64,000 bases of DNA from Neopestalotiopsis rosae (Eukaryota > Ascomycota > Sordariomycetes > Amphisphaeriales > Sporocadaceae): positions 1,178,001-1,242,000 of the forward strand of contig JALGAS010000009.1 of NCBI GenBank assembly GCA_023078685.1. Reading direction: 5' to 3'. Below are positions 30,731 through 42,840 of this stretch, piece by piece. Under the pieces are notes generated by a model, which worked only from the letters and a program-made list of their open reading frames with translations, did no database searches and was not told where the DNA came from. The stretch's first letter is position 1, and each line of letters begins with the position of its first letter. The position numbers and the translations under genes were made by a program.

Positions 30731-33700
30731 TTAGGCTCCTTCTCCTAGTTCGACGGTTTCCAGCCACGTCCTGATTGCTCTTCTCAAGACGCTCTCCTTG
30801 TCTTTCTTCGTGTCATATGTCACCTTCATTCTGGACATTTCGCCCTCCTTATCACGCTCATCAACCACTGCTTGAACAATGTTCTCCAGCGCGGAAAGTA
30901 CAACAGTTTTGCACTCAGCACGATGAACCTCTTTAGTTTCCGGCTGAGTTGGCGCTGGCGCTGTCTTCTGTAGCTCTGGCTCAGAAGCGTCACTATCACT
31001 TCTTTCTCGCCTCTTGCTTACAGACCGCGATGAATTGGTCGTCGAGCTCTCTTGGCTGCCGGGAATCACATGGGCAATAACCTTTTCTACAGCTTCGATC
31101 AACGACTCATCCCACGTGAAGAGCACTTCTTCCTCGAACTTTTCGTTCAATGGCTGCTCGTAAGGAGAAAGGGCTGGGGTTACTAGGGACGCGCTATACG
31201 GATTCGTTGAGCCCGAAAGCTGCCCTGCTCGCTCAGCAAGTTGTTTTGGCTTCACTAATCGTCGAAATCGGATGCGCTTGATAGTAAACGTTGTAGTGTC
31301 GGCGACAATAGCACTACTTACGTCGACCCATTGTTCGGCAGCCCATTCGACTGGGAGCTGGTGAAAAGGAAAAGATGGAGTAGGCTCTGCCTTGAGAGAT
31401 TCCTTGACTCTCTCAATCAAATCCGGCTGTGGCGGGATCGCCTGCAGAGCAAAATCTGGATGGAATTGTTGAAGCCAGCCAGCGACGTTGAGAGGCGCTT
31501 CTCCGTCGACGGCAACCCTGGAGAACTGTTCAAAGCTGTCGATACCTGTACCAAAGCCAGGGGTCGAAAGGTATCCGCTACTCGATGGCGAACTGATAGC
31601 CGACTCCAATGATGTCAAGTACTCGGGGAACTGGATATCAACATCTATGACACCGTCATCTGCGCTGATGGAGGTTTTGACGGGGCTTTCAAAAGCGCCC
31701 GACGGATCCGGTATCCTTTTCGCAGCCTCTTCAAGCTCCGGGAAAGCTTTCCGTTCCAGTGTGCGTGGCGTGTCGGGCTGACCTGTAATGCCAAACGTAG
31801 GATTTCTGGGGCTGTCGAACTCTTCCTTTGCCGGTGAATCGACTGCAACACCGTCATTTGTCGTTCCGATGAGCTTGTCCCTCCGTTCTGTGGGTTTCGA
31901 CGGCGACCCTAGCGTGCTGTCACGAGGGAGGGGCAAGTCGAGTGTGGGAGTTGTGCCAGCGCTGGACTCTCGTCGACGAACACTCCACAGACCACTAATG
32001 ACGCTGCCCCAATTCGAGCTGCGCCGATGAGAATCTCCGCTGGTGTTGCTTCCTTGGCTCCCGCCATCGCCCCTTCTCAGTGTCCTTTTCAAGTCATCCG
32101 CAGCGACACTCCCACTACTGCCCGGCCTATGAGAGCGTCGGGTATTTGACCTGTGAATGCTTGTGAAATGGGGTACAGCGGCGTCTGGGAGGACAGTATT
32201 CGTAGTGGCGGCACTGCTCACTCGAGTTATAGCATCACTGCCTTGACTTGAGATGGCTGTTGGCTTGAACAACGTGGCGTCAGAACCTCGTCTTCCGTGA
32301 AATGTGTCCATGCTTAGATGGTCCAACTGTGCCGGGACGCCAAAAGCCGATCTCGTTGTAGCGTGAGACTGGATGCTGAAGCTTCGCTGGTGAGAAGCCC
32401 CTCTTTGGCCCGGAGGCTTACGATTAATCTTTCGTCGCAGAGATTCTTCCTTGAGTATCGGGATTACATAGGATGGCGGTGAGTGCGAAAAGGACGCCGA
32501 GGTCTGTCTTTGAGCGCGGATGATAGGCACTTGTTGGTTGGCAGGGAGAAATGCAGACAGCAGGAAGACTAATCGACGAGCCGCCATCTTATCGTTTGAA
32601 ACAACGATGGTGCGTGTCGGGAGAGAGGTGTCTTCTTCTGTCTTTGTCTTTTGTTGCTGGTAGTGACGCCTTCGATACCACACTGGACTCAATGCCTGAA
32701 GCCAGTCCGTGTGGGTTGCGAGGAATCCCGTGAGGAGATTGAAGAAAAAGAAACCCTGCTCCTTTGCACCTGCGTATTTTGCGACCCATCGAGCCTCTTC
32801 ACGCCACGGGCCCCATCGCCCTTGGCCTGTTACAACTCTTGTTGCACGCAGCCCAGTGATGATTCGCACGCGAGCCGTGTCGATCTCGCGGCTGATTAGC
32901 TGTTCCTGCATCAGGCAGTTTGGTGGTAAAGTAATGAGTTTGGCGTTTGTTTTTGGAGGTTTCATCTGCATCTGCGATGCATTCGACCCTCGCCGACTAT
33001 TTATCGAAGGATTCCGAACAACCTGGGCAGATATCGATGGCTGCTGCGGGTCAGGCGAACTATGATCAGCTTGCTTCAGCATGGGAAACAAGGAGGTGGC
33101 CACCGTGGACTGCAAATGTGTGAGTGTTCTCATAATGATATCCCAATGTTGCGTAATGGCATCCATCTTGTCCTCTACTTCATTGCTATAGGCAGAGTCG
33201 ATGGACTCGGCGCCATAACCACCGACCATTGTCCATCCAGAGCGCCTGGCCGAGCTAAAAGAGGATGGAAAAGAATCCTGCTCTGTGTACGAGCTGGCGC
33301 CCTTGAACGGAGTCTTTCCTGTCGACTGTGGCTGTGGCACGGGGTTGGACGGTAGCTGCAGAACCAAAGCGACGGCGTACATCGGAGTACGCTTCTGCTT
33401 GGGTTGCGACTTCTTCTTTTTTGCCCCGTTCTCATCGGGAGAATATGGAAAAGGAAAACCACTGCCATCTTCTGAGAAGCGACTGTGAGGCGTCACAGTC
33501 GCGTTGGGTGTCTCCGGGTCATCATTAGGGAGGTTGACTGGGAAAAGACGTGTGACCAGTATCTTCTTTCGGTCTGCCGCCCTGCCTGCTGCGTTGGACA
33601 CAAATGGTGCCGATGCAGACTCGGCAGTGAAAGATTGAGAAAGTCTGCTTGATCGCATGCTTGCCCGGCCCATGGAACCTTTTCCATCTCCAGCGAACGA

Positions 33701-34387
33701 GCTAGAAACATCAGGACGCGCATCACTGGGGACGATATGAACTTTGGTGGAAGTGCCCTTGTACGACATGACCTCTGTATTCGAGAAAATACAGTTTGTG
33801 AAACTTGCAAGTTCCTCGCGGTACTCCCTTTGAGCTCTCTGGGCCTCGCTTTCTGCAGTGGTGTAAGTGCGCGTCTGGAACGACGGACGTCGATCAAATG
33901 CTCCCTGACGCGGCTGCGGGCTGTCTGGCTGGATGACCATGGGCCGCGAGTAGCTGAGACTTGTCTTTCTGGGTGAAGTCGGGTTCCGGCGAAGATCCTT
34001 CACAAAGGTCTGTGGCTGAGTAGTTCCGGGAGAATGGCGGGTCTCCGTCGCAGGTACAGGCGGGGGCGGGTGGCTGTCATAGAGTAGCGAGGGATTGACA
34101 GACCCAAGGCTATCCTGCATGACTATAACCCGGACATCGCGAACATCCAAATCCACCTCGCCATCATAGTCAAAGGCACTGGACGCATTGGCGGTAAATG
34201 CAGTAGTCGAAAGCGGGAAGACCTGATCCTGGCGGCCGTATAGAGTCTGAGTGTCCGGAAACAACAAGCTACGGGTGTGGATTTCCTCTTGAACGGACTC
34301 GGGGGATTCGTTTGCTGATGAGTAAGTAGTCTGAGAAGAAGGTGCGGCGGTGGTGCCCGAAGTGAGATTGAATAGTTTGCCCAACAT
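30731..34387 (-). CDS. lst4: Lst4 / folliculin-interacting protein (FNIP) family
   Basis: Single exon, 1218 aa, from the ATG of MLGKLFNLTSGTT. In yeast, Lst4 pairs with Lst7 (folliculin) as a GTPase-activating complex for the Rag GTPase Gtr2 and so feeds amino-acid signals to TORC1 at the vacuole. Seen: an FNIP N-terminal segment DVRDVRVIVMQDSLGSVNP (about residues 85-105), an NCIFSNTEVMSYKGTSTKVH stretch, and KRTPMYAVALVLQLP, typical of the longin/FNIP domain. A central DENN-like part reads ARVRIITGLRATRVVTGQGRWGPWREEARWV, followed by NDKMAARRLVFLLSAFLP. A long Ser/Arg-rich disordered region follows, then a conserved tail with TFTIKRIRFRRLVKP and EEVLFTWDESLIEAVEKVIAHV. Length is typical for filamentous ascomycetes. 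No intron. Confidence 0.88.
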   Translation of the reverse strand: MLGKLFNLTSGTTAAPSSQTTYSSANESPESVQEEIHTRSLLFPDTQTLYGRQDQVFPLSTTAFTANASSAFDYDGEVDLDVRDVRVIVMQDSLGSVNPSLLYDSHPPPPVPATETRHSPGTTQPQTFVKDLRRNPTSPRKTSLSYSRPMVIQPDSPQPRQGAFDRRPSFQTRTYTTAESEAQRAQREYREELASFTNCIFSNTEVMSYKGTSTKVHIVPSDARPDVSSSFAGDGKGSMGRASMRSSRLSQSFTAESASAPFVSNAAGRAADRKKILVTRLFPVNLPNDDPETPNATVTPHSRFSEDGSGFPFPYSPDENGAKKKKSQPKQKRTPMYAVALVLQLPSNPVPQPQSTGKTPFKGASSYTEQDSFPSSFSSARRSGWTMVGGYGAESIDSAYSNEVEDKMDAITQHWDIIMRTLTHLQSTVATSLFPMLKQADHSSPDPQQPSISAQVVRNPSINSRRGSNASQMQMKPPKTNAKLITLPPNCLMQEQLISREIDTARVRIITGLRATRVVTGQGRWGPWREEARWVAKYAGAKEQGFFFFNLLTGFLATHTDWLQALSPVWYRRRHYQQQKTKTEEDTSLPTRTIVVSNDKMAARRLVFLLSAFLPANQQVPIIRAQRQTSASFSHSPPSYVIPILKEESLRRKINRKPPGQRGASHQRSFSIQSHATTRSAFGVPAQLDHLSMDTFHGRRGSDATLFKPTAISSQGSDAITRVSSAATTNTVLPDAAVPHFTSIHRSNTRRSHRPGSSGSVAADDLKRTLRRGDGGSQGSNTSGDSHRRSSNWGSVISGLWSVRRRESSAGTTPTLDLPLPRDSTLGSPSKPTERRDKLIGTTNDGVAVDSPAKEEFDSPRNPTFGITGQPDTPRTLERKAFPELEEAAKRIPDPSGAFESPVKTSISADDGVIDVDIQFPEYLTSLESAISSPSSSGYLSTPGFGTGIDSFEQFSRVAVDGEAPLNVAGWLQQFHPDFALQAIPPQPDLIERVKESLKAEPTPSFPFHQLPVEWAAEQWVDVSSAIVADTTTFTIKRIRFRRLVKPKQLAERAGQLSGSTNPYSASLVTPALSPYEQPLNEKFEEEVLFTWDESLIEAVEKVIAHVIPGSQESSTTNSSRSVSKRRERSDSDASEPELQKTAPAPTQPETKEVHRAECKTVVLSALENIVQAVVDERDKEGEMSRMKVTYDTKKDKESVLRRAIRTWLETVELGEGA

Positions 34388-37300
34388 AGCGGGCTTTGAA
34401 GGCAAGGTGCAGGCGCCTCAAGCCGTCCGTCTCGAGCGAGCGAGCTCGGGGGGGTGTTAGATTTGAGGAGGGGTCCTGATCCGAACGTACGTCACGCAAA
34501 ACGTGGGTTCTGATCTTCAACGGGACTCCATGATCAAGCCGCAAACGACTTCCTGGATCATTGTCACACGCAAGACGAGACAGATAAGGTGGTGATATTT
34601 CGCGGCAGGTGTCTGTGGAGTGAGCTGCCCCTCGTCGTGGTGGAGGCGAGGAAGTGTGGGCGAGCGCCGGTGTACTACTTTGGACGGAGACGGACGTGAG
34701 GTGAGTTGTACTGGGGTGCTGTCTGTATGTACGAAGTACTCTGCGTGTTTTTGGCGCGACCGAGCGGAACAAGAGAATGAATTGGGGTCTATCGTGTATT
34801 CCTGGGTTGGATGGACCACTGAAAAGAGTCGCTCGTCAAAAGTCAGTTCAGGTTGACGTGAAGTTTAACGGCCTGCAGCGGTCTTCCGTTCTGATCTGCT
34901 GCTGTTGTTGCTTGGGAAGCGTGGATTGCTGCGGGTGCTGGCCTAGTGTAGTGCTGTAGCGAATTGAAGTGGCTCCGATTGCCGGCACGGATATGAGACG
35001 GGGCGATTGTGTAGATGCCGACTGATTGCTTTTTCTTTCCTTCCTTGGTTCTTGGAGAAAGGCGTGCGAAAAGGCGCCCCGCGCTACCACTTCCGGAGAG
35101 AATAAAAAAAGACTTTTGGAACAGTTCTACGCGTAGGTAGTCCTGTTCTTTTTCTGTCCCCAAAAAATAAATGGGATAGACAACCGTTTCGTTTTTTCAA
35201 CAAGATTTGGACGAGAACGACTCGACGACTGGGTCGACTCGACTGGTGCGTGACCTAAAAGAAAGATGTTCGACGATGGGGCATGGCATGGAATGGCGGC
35301 ACCTAAGTGGTTAACCTACTAAGGTAGGCAAGAAAGTAATTTCGTACATGCGCAAACATGGGAATCCCAAGTCCAAAGGTGGTTGAATGTGATGGGGCCA
35401 TTTCTGGGTTGCATGGGCCCCGGTCTAGCTCGTCCAGCGATATGACGTCCCCAGTGGTCGCGTGCGGGTAGTGCAAAAAACAGTACCTGAGGTAGCTCTG
35501 TATCAAGAGGCGGGGGGCTTGTAATCAACAATCAAATGGCCCAGGTGATGGGTAAAGGTACGAAGCAGAAGGACATGTCTCTTCTTTTACGGCCAGATTC
35601 AACCATACTAATTTTGTACTCTTGTGAAAATCTTACGAGTCTGTATACTCTTGGGTGAAAGTGTCCGTTTCAACAATTGTTGTTGCACCAAATGAATTTA
35701 TTACGTGGTATTCGCTACGGTAGGTAGTCGGTCATAGATCGCGAACGATGGGCCGGCGGATCGGGTTTGGATCAACCATCGATTCGGGTCCAGTAGGCTC
35801 TTAGGAAAATGAAAAGAAAATGGAGAGATAGAGGACCTGGCAAGGGAGCAAGAAAAAAAAAGGCAAGAAAAAAAAAAAAAGAGTGGTCACATCTTGTCCA
35901 GACTCCAAGCTATTACCATATCAATACTGAATACTGGTCCCTGGGTGCGCACAATGCCTGGCAGACGAGCAGATTTGCCAGGGACGCTTGTCAGCCATAG
36001 TATTTTGTTATCAATGGTTTGTCTCATTTTGCCCCACGTACCTACTAACTTGGGCGGTAGTGCACTAGATCTCGGAGCTTTTTTTGCAATCCTACACAAC
36101 AGACAATAGACGATGTTTTACCCTCTCATTCACCTACCTACTCTACGCTGGACACCGAGCAAAGAAAAAAATCAGCAGAATTACCACCTTGACGCTCGCC
36201 GTCTCGCGTCAGCCGGGCCGCTCCATTGTCCCATGTATACTATATGATGTGTAGGTTGGCAGGGGGGCCTCACCACCCTGCGAACCTCGTACTACGTACT
36301 GTCTGCTTAACGCTTGGTTGTCAGGCTCTTTGGGGGAGTTAGTTGCAAAGGGCGTCTTGTCCACATGAGATGGTTCAATGGGCTATGGCCAACTTTGATG
36401 AGACAGAGACCAAGGGCGATGTTTGGATCGACTTGATGCTCGATCCTCCCCTCTCTAGGGGTCCGTTGCCGGTATCAGAAGCCAAAACACGTTCTGGCGG
36501 TGAAAGAGAAAACAAAAGAGTGTGTGTGGTGTATTTGCCTGGTAAAGAGAAAAATAGTAACGCATTCTGGGCTGACTTCTACCTTACCTTACATTAGTTG
36601 ACCTCTTAGTTGCAGTAGCGCACTACGGAAATACAAAGACATGTGCTTTAGCTGCATCACGTAGTGGCTTTTTGGTCAGTGACCAACTGACACAAGTCGC
36701 TAGCAGCGAAAGCTCGACAGGTACCTGGCCACCTGGATTACCTGCACAGAGTACTGGACTGGGGGGGGCAACGTTAATGGATCTCTTTCCCCCCCCCCCC
36801 CATCCCAGCCAGCGCCTATGCTTGCCCAGCCCGCCAAAGAAGAAGAAGCCCGCCCAAGGGTCCTTCTTTCTCCAGAATGTTCGAACCCAACTCGCCGGGC
36901 TGTGGGGTTCCCACCTTTCTTCCCATTGCCTGCAAGTGCAGGCATGGGGATGTTACAGCAAGAATGCAGCCCAAAACGCCAAGCGAGAAACGACAACAGC
37001 CAGTGGCAGCCCATCGGCCGCGGGAGAGCAGAAAACGTAGTAGTATCACACAAATGTGCTCTGTTGGTGGCGCTGATCCTGTCCAGCCTGTGTCGCTTTT
37101 CTCAGTTGAAGAAGTTGCATTTGGAGTGTTTGCCGCTCTGGGGGAGGCAAGGGCGCCGCGTTCCTTCCGGCGGCAATGTCTGTCGGTATATTGGCAATGG
37201 AAGTAATCATATACCGAATCCCGCCGCTATATGGTGCACCGGCCCTCGTAACAGGAACAGCAGGATCGTGGTTCTTCGTGAGCATCTGGCATCTACGCAT

Positions 37301-40300
37301 GTCTGTACAACCTGTCCACGGGTAAGTCGGCGTCTGAATGAAGACGCAAAATTGCTTTAGAAGGATATTCTTTTTTCCTTGCCCTTCAGATGCATAGTTT
37401 CGGCGCAATGACTAAATGGCCGCGGCACTGAGTACACTAATACAAACGAATCTACAGGGTAGTATAATACATGCTACACTGCCAGTGCAGCCAGCAGCCT
37501 GCAGATGGGTCAACACTCGTGGTGGCTCGAGACGTGGCCAGGATGGATCCGTCTCTGTACTTACCTGCGTATCTATCCAGGTAGTGACTCGGCAACCCAA
37601 CACCAAACACGAGCCACAACGAGGACGATATGTATCCGATTCCGCGGCCCGTATCAATACATGAGTAGAGAAGCATCATGCAAAGCATATCAGTCCATAT
37701 TCAAACGTCTCTTCGAAGAAACGTGAGACACTCTGACGTCGAACACTACAAAAAAAGAACAAATCGCGCATGTACGAAAGACCGGTAGCAAAGGCAGAGG
37801 TAGTGTAGTAGGCAATTCTCCATGGGTCCCGCAGCTCGGCTAGTGGGCTTAGCTTTATTTCGTATGGTTGCGCTGCAAATGAGTCAAGCTTTGACGGAAC
37901 CTACCTGTCAACCTTGTCCCGGCGATCTACTGTATCTGGGTAGATAAACTCGGTGATCCAAATATTGTATTCCGCTGTGTAGTGTTAGGATCCTCCATAC
38001 TTTGGTGCTTCTGTTGCTCTTGATATCGAACCATCTATATATAATCTCAAAGCCTAAACAACTACAATCTTGAAGTTTAAAATCTTCTTGGCTATTGCAA
38101 CACGACTCGTCTGATCGTTGCCATTTCTTGGGCTCACGCACTCGCCGACGGAGGAGGAGGGCCGAGAGCACTTCTGTTTACACAGTACATTGGAGAGTGT
38201 GGACTTTCCTTTGCCAGCAGGCGCCGTTGGGCGATCTGTGGATAGTCACGATGCAGGTCATCTGACTGTCCTCGTGTAAACCGTAAAAGCAAGAAAGATG
38301 AGCTGCCGTCTCCGCTTGGAGGGGAATCACCTGAAGGCTCAGCGACGGCACATCCATTCAAGCCCCTCATCAGTCAGCATCTGCGGCTGGATTATCAACG
38401 CTGTGCTGCGGCTGGTCTTTTTTCTGTCCACACTCGGGTCCACAAGTGGTTGAAGCTGGCCCTAGCCCCACCACTGGAATCATCACACGCCGCGTCTACT
38501 GTTGCGTGGATGTATTCCGTATGCCACTTGTCCGTAATTCCGTGGTGCTCTGAATGGTTCATGTTGAGTTAGATGGTCTACCAGTAGGCTTGGTAAGGCG
38601 GTAGGAAAACCTTGGGGAAAGCGGAAATTTGCACGCACAAATCTAGGAATTACTTGACGTACAGTACCTGGCAAACCTGGCGAGCCTGGGTATAGCACAC
38701 GAACTAGACCGCCTCACATTACCTTCACGTCAGTTGCCAAGACACAAGACTCAAACTCTCAAGAGCAGTGTAACAGTCTGCACGTCCTGCACGCTACCCG
38801 CTGCCTGGCAGCTCGTAGTCGACTCGATCTGACCATATGGCTAGATTGGCTCGCATCCTATTGCATCGTCAGCATGTAGCTGTGGCTAGATGATGGCACA
38901 TAGGTAGTCACTAGTAGCTTGTCATAGCTCGCATTGTGCTGTGTGTATGCACAGTAAGTATGTAGTATCAAATACATGCCCACCTCGCGGTAGAGCAAGC
39001 ATACCTACTTCGTACATTAGTAGGTTGTATGCAGCATGGGGGGTTAGCGACCCTCTGCTGTGGCGCATTCAACATAGAACGGGACGATCGGGGGCGAGCA
39101 GCAACTGACAGCCAGAATCTAGACCCACATACCCAGCACCAGATACCTTAGTGAGGTCCCTAGGTCAGGTAATGCGCCTTTCCTTGAGGCGTTGAGAGTT
39201 CGCTTTGGCTTCTTGTCTCATTACATTCCCAACGACTTACGACGTACTACAGTCAACAGGCATGTTATTGAAGCTGGCTATAACCTGGAAACTTCGCACC
39301 TCGAAATGACGCAGCCATTGCTTGTACTCACCTCAGATGCCGCGATATGTCCGCTCGACGTCCGTTCCTCGCCATGATCAGTGCTCAAAGTGCTGTGCTG
39401 GTAAGCGGCAACTCCGAACGGCAGCAGAGCCGTTGCGCTCCACCTCGGGATATTTGCCGTGTATAATGGCCTAACCATCTACCATAATTGAGACTTGAGT
39501 CGCCGTCTCATTGGCTACTTTGTGCCAACGATCAGAGACTAACACGATAAAAGGGTAGACATACTATTTCTGGTCATAGTCGTCTCCTAGTATAATCCAT
39601 AAAAGTTACGATTATACCGTTATCAAGAGACTAACATATCATTGAGGCTTCTTTCATGTCCAGTACTATTGTTCAGTATATTCCAGCTTTGCGATAGCAT
39701 GGCAATGTTCCCTACCAACTGCACCGCTGCGTCGTGGTACCTACTCGCACAGACAGTAGAAGTAATGCGCGCATGTCAGCCCTGTTTGGCAAAACACCAC
39801 CACAAAGCACGCCCATCTGCACAAAGCAGCTGAACGACTTGCGGGGTGCATGTCAACTCGGTACGTACGAGCGTACATGGACGCACTTTGACTTCTAACT
39901 GCTACCATGTACATGTACGTAGTGCCTCATGGGCACGGCCTTTCAGGAGATTGTAGCGACTTTACAAGGTAATCCGTGCAACATTACATGCGCTATGAGC
40001 ATGTACAATTATACCACTTGCAAACGACAGTGACCTCACTTGTTGCGCTAGGTGCGGCAGAAGGAGTCTCACCTGGAAGGACAGGGCCTTTGCTTGTCCG
40101 TCCGCTCGCCCGTCAGCCAACAGCCAGGTATTGCTGGGGGTAAGAACAAACGGTAGGGTCGTTCAGTGGTTGGCTGGGATTGAGGATCATCTCCGAGGAT
40201 TCGTCGCACACTCACCTCAAGTTGCCATCATGAACAACCGGATAAGCAGAGGGGGGTGATGATCGAAGCTCGGTTAGCACCAGAGAAAAGACCCGGCCGA

Positions 40301-42840
40301 GCCAATCAGCACCTGAATGGGCAGGTCAACTCCTTGACCGGTGAGCTGGGCGAGCCACAGTAAGCCAGGGCTTTTTGGGCACCAATCCCTGGCCTGGTAT
40401 AACTCGTTTTTGGTTGCTTGGTGGTTATCAGATCTTTTCGGGCCGCAGATGATCTCAATCTAGGTAGAGCCTTGGAGGTGGCTTACAGATGACATGACAT
40501 TGAATTTCTCTTCGCAATCCCCTTCCCTCTCTAGAGTACGCGTTGAAACAAAAGTTCCCGCACCCTCCGGCAGACGTGCGCCAGTGGCCTCTAAGTTTCT
40601 AGCTCACGGGAGCATCCAGGAAATGTCTCAGATAGGGGATATACGGTTCACTATCTTTTCCCTCTCGTAGCTCTCCCCAGAATCCAGCACGTGCAATACC
40701 CAAGCCTGGCGTTGTCGAGGTCTTGCTTTTTTCTTTCGCCTTCTTCTCTAGACAGTCAATTACAAATGTTCCGGAAACCAGAGACAGACTTCTGGGACGG
40801 GCAGAATAACATTTCTCCGTGGATCGGTCTGCCGGGTACCTGGACCATAGGATCTGGACCCTGGATTTTCGCAAATCTCCCCCTCCAGGCGGAGAGGAGA
40901 GGAGCCCCTCCCCCCACGGCGAGGGCAATCCAGGCTGCTGGCTTGCGGCTTGTTGCTGACCTGCCGGCTATCAACACCACTAAAGTAGATTTCCCACCCC
41001 GCAAAAAACAGATACTATGTACGTATGCAGAGCAGCGAATCCAAAAGGAACCTTGCCGCCAAAATACAAAAAGCACCACAGCGCCGGGATCAGCACATCT
41101 CACTTACAAAGCACGTGTACGTACTGCACCATGTCGAGAGAAAGCGCGGCGATCTTTCTGCGCGGAATACTCCACGGATCTGCTGTCGAAAAACGGCCGC
41201 GTCGCAAGAAGTCTCTCAAATGATCACTCACAGCTAGCACAAAACCCCTGTCATTTACCAATGGATTTCTGCACTTTTGCAAGACCCCTCGTTTTGTTTC
41301 TTCGTGGGGAAAAGGAAGAAAAAGAAGGGATCTGCAAGGAACCCAGCAGCGTTAGTGACTTGCCTGCGGCAAAACAGGGTAAAAATACAGAAAAGGATGC
41401 AGAAAAAGGGCTCAAATGCATGCTTATCCTCTTTTTTCCCTTCAATTATGCGGCCTTGCCGATGATATGTCATGGTCAAAGAACAATCCATCTGATCCAG
41501 ATTTCCCTTATCTCTCTATTTCCCCATATGTAGACATGGAATGATAAGCCCCATACTTTTCAGCTCGCTCTCCCAGGGAAGTTTCTTGGAACTAAGGAGG
41601 CTTCACCGCCACAAAACGCATTGAGATTTGCCAACGCACAATGACTTGGTCTCTTTTTCTTGCTGATAGCTTCAATGCCTTCCAAGTGTGTAAAAGTCAT
41701 AGCTTTGTGGTAAACAAACACGGCCCAAATTTAGAAACAAGTAAGTAACCCATGAGACTTGGAGAATCTCTAGTAGGCTTGGAAGTGGGAATATGTAAAC
41801 AATTCTGGTCACTAGTGTATCTTAGTGATGGGGTATGTACGTACATACCTTGCCTTGGTTAACGTGACCTCTTGGTTGGACCCTTGCCACGTGGTTTGGA
41901 TCTATAGGCGAAAGTGTTTTAGCTTTTTCGAGAACGTGTTTGAGAATCGCTTTCGTGTTGGACTGCCAGATTGTAGACTGTATAGACTGTAGGCAGCAAA
42001 GGTGGCATGTGAGCCAGCCCCATTGCTGAGCTGTGTTTGCCGAGGAGTAGTCAGTCACCTGCTTGCGTAAAAGCTCGCTTCGCATAGTCCATGGACCATG
42101 AGGTTTGTGGCGTCAACAAATCGTCGGCTGTTGACTTTTGCAAGTGTATTGTCGAAAGTGGTGTTAGACTGGAGAGGTCTAGTTAAGTATACGACATACC
42201 ACAATCGCAAAGACTTGCCAATTCTGACACACTTGGGGCACATGCTGAACTATAGTCAAGATATTAGCGTAGTAGCAAATGTTCGATTCCAGCTGAAGAC
42301 ATACATGGTCACTTTCTGTCGGGCTGAGGTTTGAAGGCCTCCAGAACGAAGGCTGTTGAATTCATCACTCGGCTGGTTCAACGTCGCCGAATACTCTATG
42401 GATGTAAGTGATTGAATAACAATCCTTGACTTTGATATTCATGATTGAAATCCCTTGCTATGTTGGCCCTGGTAAATCATAATGACAAGTCTACGGACGT
42501 ACATGATACTTATTGCAACCTAGTCAACAGATATTCCCATTCTATTCGAATGTATTCACAATTTGACAACTTGAATCCCTTACATTAATCATGAGCAAGA
42601 TATCTCTTAAGCAGAAATACTACACAACAAACCTCGAGTTCAAGATGAAGCCTCTGAAAAAGCGAAAAATATCGTACTAGATGCTGCCATCTCGAGAGGT
42701 TGACCTTGAATCAGGGGAATTTGAACGAATTCTAGTAACTGGCATTGGCTGCTCACTGGGGGAATATCAATGCAATATTCTTCATTATCATGCCTGATCA
42801 ACCGTCTTCATTCAGTGTTTTGTCCCACTAACTTCGTTGT
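34388..42840. other. 8.5-kb gene-poor tract upstream of lst4
   Basis: No gene with a recognisable domain, splice pattern or RNA fold. The first kilobase is the likely lst4 promoter and long 5' UTR. The tract holds many TACCTA/TAGGTA and GTAC-rich words (35103, 35316, 35720, 36135, 38905, 39005), a C-run near 36790-36800, A-runs near 35850-35880 and an 18-bp palindrome at 41832-41849. The longest ATG frame (40766-41533, 255 codons) has no family signature and an unusual composition, so it is not called. Non-coding RNA or long regulatory DNA is possible. Confidence 0.45.
41832..41849. repeat. 18-bp perfect palindrome
   Basis: GGTATGTAC followed by its exact reverse complement GTACATACC. Could be a dimeric protein site or chance in a GTAC-rich tract. 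Confidence 0.8.

Noticed and set aside
36818..37360. 180-codon frame as a gene
   Set aside because: No domain, low-complexity composition, overlapping frames of similar length on both strands.
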